NCBI GenBank assembly: GCA_050246995.1
Contig: JBFWVA010000001.1
Span: forward strand, 496,001 to 560,000
DNA from: SHVO01 sp050246995
GTDB lineage: Bacteria > Pseudomonadota > Alphaproteobacteria > Rhodospirillales > Rhodospirillaceae
Length of the DNA stretch: 64,000 bases
Direction: 5' to 3'
In this document: piece after piece, positions 16,682 through 25,227 of the stretch
Layout: each line of letters opens with the position of its first letter
Position numbering within the stretch: the first letter of the stretch is position 1
Program-made: the position numbers and the translations under genes
The notes under the pieces: generated by a model
Databases searched by the model: none
Told to the model about the DNA's origin: nothing
What the model saw: only the letters and a program-made list of their open reading frames with translations

Positions 16682-17275
16682 ATGGCGGCCGCGACTTCAG
16701 ATTATTTGAAGCCCATCAGCTTCCTAGTGGTGGACGACCGCGCGTATATGCGGCGCGTCATCAAAGGGATTCTGGAGACCTTGGGCTGCAAGCGCATCGA
16801 CGAGGCGCACCATGGCGGTGAAGCTTTGGGCATCATGCGCAGCTGGGCGCCGGACATCGTCATCACCGAGTGGCTGCTGCAACCCATGAGCGGGGTTGAG
16901 TTCCTCAAATCGGTGCGTGCGGAGAAGAACAACAACATCCGCTTCACCCCAATCATCATGATCACATCGGAGACCCGCCGCGAGAAAGTGATTTTCGCGC
17001 GTAATTGCGGCGTCACCGAATATGTGGCCAAGCCATTCAACGCCAAGAGCCTTATCCTTCGCATCCGTGAAGTGATCGAACGGCCGCGGCCGTTCGTGGA
17101 TATCGGCGGGTATTTCGGCCCCGACCGCCGCCGCCGCTCGGAAGTGATGTCCGAGGGCGAGGAAAAACGCGGCAAGGGTCCGCGCGTGCCGATGAGCAAG
17201 GAAGAAATGAAGCGCAGCTTGACCCAGGAGCAGATCGACAAGCTGGTGGCCGGCGACGCCATCAAAGAAAACTAG
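16682..17275 (+). CDS. CheY-like receiver protein with Glu in place of phosphoacceptor Asp
   Basis: 197 residues: a receiver domain at about 12-128 and a charged C-terminal extension (GGYFGPDRRRRS, then a Lys/Arg/Glu-rich end). The acidic pair D18-D19 (VVDDR), T95 (MITSE) and K117 (VAKPF) of the receiver active site are present, but the phosphorylated Asp is replaced by E63 (VITEW, codon GAG at 16868-16870). Glu at this position often mimics the phosphorylated state or abolishes phosphotransfer. No kinase is adjacent. The same architecture with a normal Asp is common in alphaproteobacteria as a stand-alone regulator of unknown output. Confidence 0.9.
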   Translation: MAAATSDYLKPISFLVVDDRAYMRRVIKGILETLGCKRIDEAHHGGEALGIMRSWAPDIVITEWLLQPMSGVEFLKSVRAEKNNNIRFTPIIMITSETRREKVIFARNCGVTEYVAKPFNAKSLILRIREVIERPRPFVDIGGYFGPDRRRRSEVMSEGEEKRGKGPRVPMSKEEMKRSLTQEQIDKLVAGDAIKEN

Positions 17276-17307
17276 CGCTCCTTCGCCGCCTTCTTCATAT
17301 CAACAGC

Positions 17308-18534
17308 ATGAGCGAGAACGTTCTTATCATCGGTGCGGGCCAAGCCGGCGCGCAGACCGCGATCTTTCTGCGCCAGAATCAGTTCGCCGGTCCCATCACC
17401 ATGATCGGCGAAGAAGCTTATGTGCCCTACGAACGTCCGCCGCTCTCCAAGGGCTTCCTGGCCGGCGAGGTCGAGCTTGAGCGCATGGCGATGCGCCCTG
17501 CGACATTCTACGCCGACAAGAATATTGACTTACGCCTGAAAACAAAGGTTTTTCACATCGACCGTGTGCAGAAAACCATCGGCCTCTCGACCGGCGAAGT
17601 CCTGCGCTACGGCAAGCTGGTGTTGGCCACGGGCGGACGTGTGCGGCGCATGATCTGTCCCGGCGCGGAGCTTCCGGGCGTTCACTACTTGCGCAACGCC
17701 GAAGACGTGCTGGGCTTCCGCGAACGCCTGACGGCGGGTGTGAAACTCGTGATCGTCGGCGGCGGCTATATCGGCCTCGAGGTCGCGGCGGTTGCGGTGA
17801 AGCGCGGCTGCAAGGTGACCATCCTCGAGATGATGCCGCAGGTGCTGAACCGCGTCGTCGCGCCGGAGATATCGGACTTCTACGCCGACGTGCATCGCGC
17901 CGCGGGCGTTGACATCCGCACCTCGGAGACGGTCACGGGCTTCGAAGGCGCGGGCGCCCTGACGCGGGTTCGCTGCAGCGACGGCACCGCGATCGAGGCC
18001 GACCTCGCGGTGATCGGTATCGGCATAGTCCCGAATGTGGAGCTTGCGGTGGAAGCGGGCCTGCCGGTCGACAACGGCATCGTCGTTGACGAATGCGCGC
18101 GTACTATCGATCCCGACATTTTCGCCGCCGGCGACTGCACCAACCATCCCTCGCGCATCGTGGGCGAACGGCTGCGGCTGGAATCCGTGCCGAACGCGCT
18201 CGGTCAGGGCAAAGCGGCCGCATTGGCCATCACGGGCGCACCGGCGCCTTACGACGAAGTGCCATGGTTCTGGTCGGACCAGTACGACCTCAAATTACAG
18301 ATGGCCGGTCTTTCGAAGCCCGGCGACACGGTGGTGATCCGCGGGTCGATGGAAGCGCGGAAGTTCTCCGCCTGTTACCTGCGCGACGGCGTGTTCGTGG
18401 CCTGCCATGCCGTGAACATGGCCAAAGATTTTCTCCAGTCGAAGAAACTGATTTCTAACCGTGTCCGGCCGGACCCGATTCTCCTGGCGGACCCCGCGAC
18501 GCCGCTTCAGAGCTTCCTGCCCACGGCGGACTAA
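17308..18534 (+). CDS. NAD(P)H-dependent ferredoxin reductase-type flavoprotein
   Basis: 408 residues, size of putidaredoxin/rhodocoxin reductases. FAD-binding GxGxxG is at the N-terminus (IIGAGQAGAQTA), the NAD(P)H-binding motif is central (IVGGGYIGLEVAA), and the second FAD motif is FAAGDCTNH. A C-terminal reductase domain follows. Such enzymes pass electrons from NAD(P)H to a [2Fe-2S] ferredoxin serving a P450 or dioxygenase. No ferredoxin or oxygenase gene is nearby, so its partner is elsewhere. It is 32 bases after the receiver gene. Confidence 0.92.
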   Translation: MSENVLIIGAGQAGAQTAIFLRQNQFAGPITMIGEEAYVPYERPPLSKGFLAGEVELERMAMRPATFYADKNIDLRLKTKVFHIDRVQKTIGLSTGEVLRYGKLVLATGGRVRRMICPGAELPGVHYLRNAEDVLGFRERLTAGVKLVIVGGGYIGLEVAAVAVKRGCKVTILEMMPQVLNRVVAPEISDFYADVHRAAGVDIRTSETVTGFEGAGALTRVRCSDGTAIEADLAVIGIGIVPNVELAVEAGLPVDNGIVVDECARTIDPDIFAAGDCTNHPSRIVGERLRLESVPNALGQGKAAALAITGAPAPYDEVPWFWSDQYDLKLQMAGLSKPGDTVVIRGSMEARKFSACYLRDGVFVACHAVNMAKDFLQSKKLISNRVRPDPILLADPATPLQSFLPTAD

Positions 18535-18607
18535 AGCTAAGATCTTACAATTCCGCGCGTTTTCACCCTCCTCTTGCACTCTTCGGTTGAGCGAGTAGGG
18601 TGTGAGG

Positions 18608-18790
18608 ATGAGCGATACCAGCACGATCAACGACCTGTCGGCCTTTCAGCAGACCCCGAGCGCCCGCGTGCGCGATCCGGGCCCGGCGGTTAACGCGAAC
18701 CCGCCGCCCCCGCCCGATCCGTCGAAGCGCCTCCAGCAAGAGCCGAGCCCGCACCCGACCCGCGGCCAAAACATCAACTTTACCATTTAA
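18608..18790 (+). CDS. small proline-rich protein, uncertain
   Basis: 60 residues from ATG 18608 (a GTG two codons earlier is also possible); a G-rich TAGGG stretch lies about 8 bases upstream. Composition is hydrophilic, with a PPPPPDPS segment and no hydrophobic core, so it is probably disordered. No family recognised. It lies between two well-supported genes in the same direction; its GC-rich composition also makes a chance frame possible. Confidence 0.4.
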   Translation: MSDTSTINDLSAFQQTPSARVRDPGPAVNANPPPPPDPSKRLQQEPSPHPTRGQNINFTI

Positions 18791-18844
18791 CGCACATCTC
18801 TAGCGTTGGCGGTGCCCGGCCTTTTTCCGTATGAAGGCGGCGGC

Positions 18845-20374
18845 ATGACCACAAATCTTTTTGAAATCTTCCGCACACGCTTTCCCACAGACAGCGCGCG
18901 CGCCTTCATCACCCGGCCCGACGGCCGCGTCTTCTCCTACGCCGACCTCGACGAGATCTCGGGACGGATCGCGGCGCTGCTGATCGAACTGAACGTCGCG
19001 CCCGGCGACCGGGTAGCGATGCAGGTGGAGAAGTCCGCCGAAGCGGTTTTCCTGTATCTCGCGTGTTTGCGCGCCGGCGCGGTTTTCCTGCCGATGAACA
19101 CCGGTTACCGCACGGACGAACTCGACTATTTCATCGCTGACGCCGAACCGACCCTCGTGGTTGCCGATCCGGGATCGCAGGCGCTGATGGACGTGTGCAC
19201 CGCCCGTAAAGTGCCCCAAGTGTTGACGCTGGATGCGCACGGCCAAGGTACGTTGATGAACCGCGCCGCGAGCCTCGCGCCGCTTGGCGGCTCGATCGCG
19301 CGCGCGGGCACGGACCTCGCCGCGATCCTTTATTCTTCGGGCACCACCGGGAAACCGAAGGGCGTGATGCTGAGCCACGGCAATCTCGCGTCCAACGCGA
19401 AAGCGCTACACGAGGTCTGGAAGTTCGGACCCGACGATGTGCTGTTGCACACCCTGCCGATCTTCCATGTGCACGGCCTGTTTGTCGCGCTGAACACGGT
19501 GCTGATGAACGGCACAGGCATGATTTTCCACAGCCGTTTCACCCCTGAAGAGACAATCCGCGATCTACCGCAGGCAACAGTGTTCATGGGCGTGCCGACG
19601 TATTATGTGCGCCTTCTGGCCAACTGTGGTTTCAAGAAAGAGGCCGCGCGGAACGTGCGGCTGTTCATCAGCGGGTCGGCGCCCCTTCTCGATGAAACCT
19701 TCCGCGCCTTCGAGGACCGCACGGGCAAGCAGATCCTGGAACGCTACGGCATGACGGAGGCGTGCATCATCACCAGCGCGCATATCGACCGCGCGCGTAC
19801 CGCCGGCGCTGTGGGTTGGCCCTTGCCCGGCCTGACGTTGCGTGTGGCCGACGAGACCAATCAACCGGTGCCGAACGGCACAACCGGCGAGATTCAAATC
19901 AAGGGTCCGAGCGTCTTCCGCGGCTACTGGCGCAAGCCGGAAAAGACGGCGGAGGATTTCACTGTCGACGGTTTCTTCAAAACGGGCGATCTCGCGCAGC
20001 TCGATCCGGATGGGATGGTGAATATCGTTGGCCGCGCGAAGGACATGATGATCTGCGGCGGATACAATGTGTATCCGAAGGAAATCGAGACGGTGATCGA
20101 CGGCCTGCCCGGCGTCGCGGAATCCGCCGTGGTGGGCATGCCGCACCCGGATTTCGGCGAAGCGGGGCTAGCGATCATCACCATGAATGCCGGTGCGCCG
20201 GCGCTTTCACCTGACACTGTGCGCGCGGCGCTGAAGGACGCGCTGGCGAGTTTCAAGGTGCCCAAAATGATCGTGTTCGCCGACGCGCTTCCGCGCAACA
20301 CGATGGGAAAGGTTCAGAAGAACGTGCTGCGGCAGGACTATCGCGCGGCGTGGGATACGGGCCTGAAAGCCTAG
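18845..20374 (+). CDS. matB: malonyl-CoA synthetase (acyl-CoA synthetase family)
   Basis: 509 residues from ATG 18845 (preceded by GAAGG; an in-frame ATG at 18806 is less likely). ANL-superfamily motifs: phosphate loop SSGTTGKPKG at 164-173, ERYGMTEA, TGDLA and the C-terminal catalytic Lys at about 489 (MGKVQ). The length, HVHGLFVALN and the YGMTEA context match MatB, which makes malonyl-CoA from malonate, CoA and ATP. No malonate decarboxylase or transporter is adjacent, so its role in malonate use is inferred from family alone. A different short-chain dicarboxylate is possible. Confidence 0.88.
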   Translation: MTTNLFEIFRTRFPTDSARAFITRPDGRVFSYADLDEISGRIAALLIELNVAPGDRVAMQVEKSAEAVFLYLACLRAGAVFLPMNTGYRTDELDYFIADAEPTLVVADPGSQALMDVCTARKVPQVLTLDAHGQGTLMNRAASLAPLGGSIARAGTDLAAILYSSGTTGKPKGVMLSHGNLASNAKALHEVWKFGPDDVLLHTLPIFHVHGLFVALNTVLMNGTGMIFHSRFTPEETIRDLPQATVFMGVPTYYVRLLANCGFKKEAARNVRLFISGSAPLLDETFRAFEDRTGKQILERYGMTEACIITSAHIDRARTAGAVGWPLPGLTLRVADETNQPVPNGTTGEIQIKGPSVFRGYWRKPEKTAEDFTVDGFFKTGDLAQLDPDGMVNIVGRAKDMMICGGYNVYPKEIETVIDGLPGVAESAVVGMPHPDFGEAGLAIITMNAGAPALSPDTVRAALKDALASFKVPKMIVFADALPRNTMGKVQKNVLRQDYRAAWDTGLKA

Positions 20375-20827
20375 TTACTGAGCGCCTTTGGGCGCGACCA
20401 CCATATCCACCTGCGTCGATCCGATCACAGACCCGCGGCGGATATTGATGGTGGCGAGCCGTCCGGTGCTTTCGGAGCCGAACGTCAGCAGACTGTTGTC
20501 CGAGCGCATGGCGGAAATTTCCACCCAACCGAAATTCGGCATTTCACGGTGCAGGAAATCGAAGACCTCGTCGGCGGACCCCGCCGCGGTGTAGGTTAGG
20601 CGGCCCAGCCAACGGTCGTCGGTCCCGAAAATCATTGTCCGCGCCGGATCGACCTTATATCCGGCGGGAAGCGCGGTCCCTTTCGCGAGAATCATGACCT
20701 GCGCCGTGGACCCAACAGCGGCGGCATTGTCGGAAGCCGATGGCACGTTCGTGGCCGTTACAGCCGGTCCGTCCGAGCAGGCGGACAAACTTACGATAAA
20801 AGCAAGCGCGGACGTACGACGGAACAT
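20375..20827 (-). CDS. small lipoprotein, unknown function
   Basis: 150 residues. Lipobox LSAC with Cys at residue 17; start supported by GGGGGAG about 4-9 bases upstream. The mature region has a Thr/Ser/Ala-rich linker, then a compact beta-rich domain (AGYKVDPARTMIFGTDDRWLG, INIRRGSVIG). No family recognised. It abuts the convergent matB gene with no gap. Confidence 0.75.
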   Translation of the reverse strand: MFRRTSALAFIVSLSACSDGPAVTATNVPSASDNAAAVGSTAQVMILAKGTALPAGYKVDPARTMIFGTDDRWLGRLTYTAAGSADEVFDFLHREMPNFGWVEISAMRSDNSLLTFGSESTGRLATINIRRGSVIGSTQVDMVVAPKGAQ

Positions 20828-20878
20828 GACTCCCCCGGAGCAGACATGGCGTTCGCGATTCTATCACAAAATGAGTCG

Positions 20879-21586
20879 CTAGGCCGCCAATTCCGGAAAG
20901 TAACGCGTGAACATCCGTGCGAAATGATCGACGAGACTGCGGTGCTTGAGCGTGGCGGTCTTTAACGGATTGTCCCACGGCGAACGGATGATGTTGCCGA
21001 CGTAAGAGTAAAGACTGGCGTCGAGCACCGTCGGTTCATCGCCAAAAGTATACGGTCGCGTGCCCAGCCAGTGAGCGATCGCCTGCAGATCGGAGATCCC
21101 GAGCTGCCAGATAACCTCCGGTGGATGGCGGCCGATGCCCTGCGCATGCAACGTCCGTTGGTAGCGGCGGCGCCCCATCCAGGCCGCTACACCGGCGAGC
21201 GCCGGCGGAACACCTAGATCGCGAAGGAATTGGCGGCGCAGCTCGACCGGTTGCGCCACCCAACGGCCATAGACGGCGACCCAGTAGAGATGCTCGTCGA
21301 GCATGCGCTGGAAGGCAACGGATTCGCCGCGCTGGGCTAGGGTCAGCTTGCCGTCCACCGGGTGACCGAAACGGGCCTCGAGCACCGCGATGATCCGGCT
21401 TGAGTCCGTCAAGGTCTCGCCGTCGATCACGATATAGGGACACTTGCCGGTCGCGGAGCCGGGCCGCAGCACCGCGCGTGTTTCATACTGAAGACCGGCC
21501 ATACGCAGGTAGGTCTCGAGCTTCATGCAGAAGGGACTGGGGTTAGGCAGGCCGTTCAGCGGGCGGAATTGATAGAGCGTAATCAC
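20879..21586 (-). CDS. glutathione S-transferase, FAXC/metaxin-like
   Basis: 235 residues with GTG start at 21586, supported by GGAGG 6-7 bases upstream; its first bases overlap the ABC exporter stop (GTGA). The N-terminal thioredoxin fold has SPFCMKLETYLRMAGLQYE, the motif typical of the Fax/FAXC-like GSTs rather than the beta or zeta classes, and IDGETLTDSSRI in the glutathione-binding strand region. The C-terminal all-helical half includes GDEPTVLDASLYSYVGN. Catalysis by Cys or Ser at the N-terminus is plausible but unproven. Coupling to an exporter gene suggests a shared job. Confidence 0.88.
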   Translation of the reverse strand: MITLYQFRPLNGLPNPSPFCMKLETYLRMAGLQYETRAVLRPGSATGKCPYIVIDGETLTDSSRIIAVLEARFGHPVDGKLTLAQRGESVAFQRMLDEHLYWVAVYGRWVAQPVELRRQFLRDLGVPPALAGVAAWMGRRRYQRTLHAQGIGRHPPEVIWQLGISDLQAIAHWLGTRPYTFGDEPTVLDASLYSYVGNIIRSPWDNPLKTATLKHRSLVDHFARMFTRYFPELAA

Positions 21587-23412
21587 ATGAAACCTCCGGC
21601 CTGGCGCTGCCACAGCTTAGCGTAAACGCCGCCCGCCGCGAGCAGCTCGGCGTGCGTTCCCTGCTCGGCGATCCGGCCCCTTTCGAGCACGACGATACGG
21701 TCGAGGTGCGCGATGGTGGACAGGCGATGGGCGATCGCGATGACGGTTCTGCCCTTCATGAGCGCGAGCAACCCGTCTTGAATCAGATGTTCAGCCTCGC
21801 TGTCCAGAGAAGAGGTGGCTTCGTCGAGCAAGAGAATTGGCGCGTTCTTCAGGAATGCGCGGGCAATCGCCACGCGCTGACGTTCGCCGCCGGACAACTT
21901 CATGCCCTTTTCCCCGACGATGGAATCGTAGCCTTGCTCCCGCGCAGCGATGAACTCGTGACAGTGCGCGCGCCTCGCGGCCGCGATCACATCAGCATCG
22001 GCCGCATCCGGCCGGCTATAGCGGATGTTGTCGCGCACGGAGCGGTGGAAGATGCTGGGATTTTGGGGCACCTCGCCGATGCAATCGTGCAAGGAATCCC
22101 AAGTGACATACGCGATATCCTGCCCATCGATGACGATGCGTCCGCTTTCATAGACGAATTGACGGCGAAGGAGCTTGATCAGCGTGCTTTTACCCGCGCC
22201 CGACGGTCCGACAAGGCCGACGCGCTCTCCCGACTTGATGGAAAGAGAAAAATCCGTGAAGACCGGCACGCCGTCGGCATAGGAAAACGTCACTCGCTCG
22301 AAAGCAACCGCGCCCCCAGTGACGCGCAGCGGCCTTGCTCCTGGAGGATCAACGATTTCGTGGGAGGCAAGCACGGTGGTCAGGGCTTCGCTGAGGATGC
22401 CGTAATACTCGAAGTATACAAAGAGGCTGTCGCCCATGGTGCGAATGGTCGCGGCCACCGTGAAAGACAGCATGAGGATTGTCGTAAAGGCGCCAACGGT
22501 CATTGCGCCCGCGAGCGCGGCTTGCAAGCTTTCCCACACGAGCCACGCAATAAAAGCGACGCTGAAGACATGCAACGTCATGCGCATTGCCGAGAGGGAA
22601 AGACGCAGCTTGAGGTGCGCCGCACGCTCGGCGTCGTTGAGCGGCTGCATTGTCGCGCGTTCATAGACCGCACGCGCAAAACTGCGCACTACATCCCAGT
22701 TGGCGACGGAATCCACCATGCGCCCCACAACGTCCGCCGCGGCCTTCGCATGGGCTTTGGCGAAGTGGCGCATGCGATGCGCGGTGAAGACGGCAATGGC
22801 CGTAAAGAGGGTGAGGAAAACGCAGAACGGAACCAAGAGATCGGGCGCCTGATGAAGGATCATGACGACGGTGATGGTGAGCATCACCCCGAGGCGTACG
22901 ACGTTGGTGCAGAGGTAATCGATGATGACGATGGCCGCGTTGCCGGCTTGACGGATCTTCTGCACCAGACCGCCACTGGCGTTATCCATGAAATAGCGCG
23001 GCGCATGTCCATGCAAATAGGCGAACATCTCGTCCTGCATGTGCAAACGAAGGTCGGTCATCTTCATTTGCGAATAGGACGCGTAGAGATGCGCGAAGAC
23101 GTAAGTTCCGAACCAGGTGCCGCAGAGGGCGACGAACCAAGGAACCACACGCGCAATGCCGCCCGCCTGGACTTGCGTCAAAGCTTGAACGAGCTGACCG
23201 ACAAAATACGGCTGCAACGTCTCCAGCGCTGTCCAGACGGCCATGAGCAGAACCATGCCCGTCAACGGCGGCAGGAACCCCGCAAGCACGTAATGAAAGA
23301 TGTAGCGAAACGGCGTGCGCGGCAGCACGGCGCCGTTCGCCGCGGGAAGGTCGATCACGGCATCCGCATGCGGCATTTCCGTCATCGCGCGCGGGGCGGA
23401 TTCATCTGGCAT
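21583..23412 (-). CDS. ABC exporter half-transporter (fused permease-ATPase)
   Basis: 609 residues. N-terminal six-helix transmembrane domain (about 35-340) and C-terminal ATPase with Walker A at 402-410 (GPSGAGKST), signature LSGGERQRVAIARAF and Walker B ILLLDEATSSLDS. This is the MsbA/LmrA-type homodimer layout. It overlaps the downstream GST gene, and a factor-independent terminator lies immediately upstream, so expression begins in the short gap 23413-23427 or reads through. Substrate unknown; lipids, peptides or conjugates are all possible. Confidence 0.92.
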   Translation of the reverse strand: MPDESAPRAMTEMPHADAVIDLPAANGAVLPRTPFRYIFHYVLAGFLPPLTGMVLLMAVWTALETLQPYFVGQLVQALTQVQAGGIARVVPWFVALCGTWFGTYVFAHLYASYSQMKMTDLRLHMQDEMFAYLHGHAPRYFMDNASGGLVQKIRQAGNAAIVIIDYLCTNVVRLGVMLTITVVMILHQAPDLLVPFCVFLTLFTAIAVFTAHRMRHFAKAHAKAAADVVGRMVDSVANWDVVRSFARAVYERATMQPLNDAERAAHLKLRLSLSAMRMTLHVFSVAFIAWLVWESLQAALAGAMTVGAFTTILMLSFTVAATIRTMGDSLFVYFEYYGILSEALTTVLASHEIVDPPGARPLRVTGGAVAFERVTFSYADGVPVFTDFSLSIKSGERVGLVGPSGAGKSTLIKLLRRQFVYESGRIVIDGQDIAYVTWDSLHDCIGEVPQNPSIFHRSVRDNIRYSRPDAADADVIAAARRAHCHEFIAAREQGYDSIVGEKGMKLSGGERQRVAIARAFLKNAPILLLDEATSSLDSEAEHLIQDGLLALMKGRTVIAIAHRLSTIAHLDRIVVLERGRIAEQGTHAELLAAGGVYAKLWQRQAGGFM

Positions 23413-23426
23413 TGGATAAGTATAAA

Positions 23427-23457
23427 AGAAAAAGGCCGGGCGCAGCCCGGCCTTTTC
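23427..23457 (-). terminator. rho-independent terminator after CHRD gene
   Basis: Inverted repeat AAAGGCCGGGC/GCCCGGCCTTT with a short loop, flanked by A and T runs. In the minus direction it follows the CHRD gene stop (23479) by about 20 bases and precedes the ABC exporter start. Confidence 0.88.
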
Positions 23458-23478
23458 GTCTCTATCGCGCGTAAGGCC

Positions 23479-23919
23479 TTACTTGGAAACCTGGCCGCGC
23501 ACTTCACCGCCCTTGTTCATGGCAGTGTGAACGTTGACGTACATCTTGCCGGCATTGAGGTCGGCGATCTGAGCGTCGGTCAACGTGGCTTTGCCGGTCA
23601 GCGGGCTTTTCGGCGGCGTGCCTTGCACGCCAAGCTGCACGGCGACGCCGGCATTCGCACCCTTATCAGCAGGACCATGGACGTGAGCGGCGACCGCGTC
23701 GCCCGTCAGACCTTCCCAGGTCACGGTCCAGGTGATTTCCTTGGTGGCCGGATTGAGCATGAGCTCGGCATGGCCTTTACCGGTGCTGGCGTTCGCCGGC
23801 ACTTCTTCGGCGGACGAAAGGTTGGCGGTGTACTTCACCATCGCGTCGGCGGCTTGCGCGCCGAAAGACATTCCGACGGCGAAGAGAGCGCCGGCGGCCA
23901 GTTGGAACAGCTTGCTCAT
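23479..23919 (-). CDS. CHRD-domain exported protein
   Basis: 146 residues: signal peptide (MSKLFQLAAGALFAVGMSFGAQA) and a single CHRD domain. Landmarks are the start YTANLSSAEEVPA, AAHVHGPAD and the ending NVHTAMNKGGEVRGQV. CHRD domains occur in animal chordin and in many secreted bacterial proteins; their bacterial function is unknown. Followed by a terminator and so probably a single-gene transcript. Confidence 0.93.
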   Translation of the reverse strand: MSKLFQLAAGALFAVGMSFGAQAADAMVKYTANLSSAEEVPANASTGKGHAELMLNPATKEITWTVTWEGLTGDAVAAHVHGPADKGANAGVAVQLGVQGTPPKSPLTGKATLTDAQIADLNAGKMYVNVHTAMNKGGEVRGQVSK

Positions 23920-24162
23920 GAGATCCTCCCACTTGCTTGTTTGACTGCGGCGGTGCGCCGCGCGCGTCCAGGGCGAGGCAAAGGATAGACCCTCTATCGG
24001 GGGTGTCTAGGCGATTTGAGGAATTTCCAACCACTGCACGGGGTTGTGACGCGAAACTGCAATACGCGTGGGACCCGCATTGTCACCCACAAGCAATTGA
24101 CAGCCCCTGTCCGCAGACGGCAGGACATAGGTAGCTTGGGATTAGATATGAAGGAGAAGACG

Positions 24163-24522
24163 ATGCCTTACGTCGATGGATTCATCGTGCCGGTCCCGAA
24201 AAAGAACGTCAAAAAGTACAAAGCCCTGGCCACCAAGGCCGGCAAGATCTGGATGGAGTTTGGCGCGCTGCAGTTCCGCGAGTGCGTGGCCGACGATGTG
24301 AAGCCGGGCAAACTCACGTCCTTTCCTCAGAGCGTGAAGCTCAAAAAGGACGAAACAGTGATGTTCTCGTGGATCGTCTACAAGTCGCGGAAAGACCGCG
24401 ACCGCATCAACAAAAAGGTGATGATGGATCCGCGCCTTGCGAAAATGATGCAAGGTAAAGAGAACCCCTTCGACGCCAAGCGCATGATCTACGGCGGCTT
24501 CACCACCCTCGTTGATCTTTAG
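24163..24522 (+). CDS. DUF1428 (YbaA-like) protein
   Basis: 119 residues from ATG 24163, chosen because AAGGAGAAGACG precedes it; the frame is open further upstream but that part is not coding-like. The family start YVDGFIVPVPKKN and the end FDAKRMIYGGFTTLVDL are characteristic. The family has a ferredoxin-like dimeric alpha/beta barrel fold with no known activity. The next gene, a GST, starts 14 bases downstream. Confidence 0.9.
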   Translation: MPYVDGFIVPVPKKNVKKYKALATKAGKIWMEFGALQFRECVADDVKPGKLTSFPQSVKLKKDETVMFSWIVYKSRKDRDRINKKVMMDPRLAKMMQGKENPFDAKRMIYGGFTTLVDL

Positions 24523-24536
24523 AGGCTCGCGTTGTC

Positions 24537-25223
24537 ATGTCGCTCACGCTCTATTTCCATCCGTTCTCGTCGTATTGCCAGAAGGCGCTGATCGCGCTTT
24601 ATGAGAACGGAACGCCTTTCACGCCGAAAATCATCAATCTGGGCGACGCCGCGTCAGCGAACGAACTTAAGCGCGTGTGGCCGCTCGGCCGGTTTCCCGT
24701 TTTAAGGGACGAAGCGCGCGGCGAAATGATCCCTGAATCGAGCATGATCGTCGAATATCTCGCGCAATACTATCCGGGGCCAGTCCCGCTGATCCCCGCC
24801 GCCCCGGACCTTGCGCGTAAAGTGCGCGGGCTCGACCGGTTCTTCGATCTCTACATCAACGATCCGATGTCGAAGATGGTGACAGACAATTTCCGGCCGG
24901 CGGGAAAGAACGACCCGCACGGCGTGGAGACCGCTAAGGCGCTGCTTCTCACCGCTTATGGTATTCTTGAGGCGGAATTGGGTGGAAAGACCTGGGCCGC
25001 GGGCGAGACATTCACGATGGCCGATTGCGCGGCGGCTCCGTTTCTGTTTTACGCGAACCTCATGGTCCCGTTCGAGACCTATCCGGGTGTTCGTACCTAT
25101 TACAACAGACTCGCAAAGCGTCCCTCGTTTATACGCGCGCTGAGGGAAGCCCAGCCTTACAACAAGGGCGTCCCTTTCGAGCGCGCTTATACGTCGGAAT
25201 TTGAACGGCTGACGAAGGCATAA
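24537..25223 (+). CDS. glutathione S-transferase
   Basis: 228 residues with an N-terminal thioredoxin-like domain (SLTLYFHPFSSYCQKALIAL) where Cys precedes the first helix, the cis-Pro strand GRFPVLRD, the glutathione gamma-glutamyl site PESSMIVEYL, and a helical C-terminal domain with WAAGETFTMADCAAAPFL. Clearly distinct from the FAXC-like GST at 21 kb. Substrate is unknown. Part of a plus-strand run with DUF1428, pirin and the nuclease genes. Confidence 0.92.
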   Translation: MSLTLYFHPFSSYCQKALIALYENGTPFTPKIINLGDAASANELKRVWPLGRFPVLRDEARGEMIPESSMIVEYLAQYYPGPVPLIPAAPDLARKVRGLDRFFDLYINDPMSKMVTDNFRPAGKNDPHGVETAKALLLTAYGILEAELGGKTWAAGETFTMADCAAAPFLFYANLMVPFETYPGVRTYYNRLAKRPSFIRALREAQPYNKGVPFERAYTSEFERLTKA

Positions 25224-25227
25224 CAAA

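Noticed and set aside
21652..23988. 778-residue open frame antisense to the ABC exporter gene
   Set aside because: The opposite strand has all ABC transporter motifs; the antisense product is rich in Arg, His and Gly without any fold, and is explained by high-GC codon bias.
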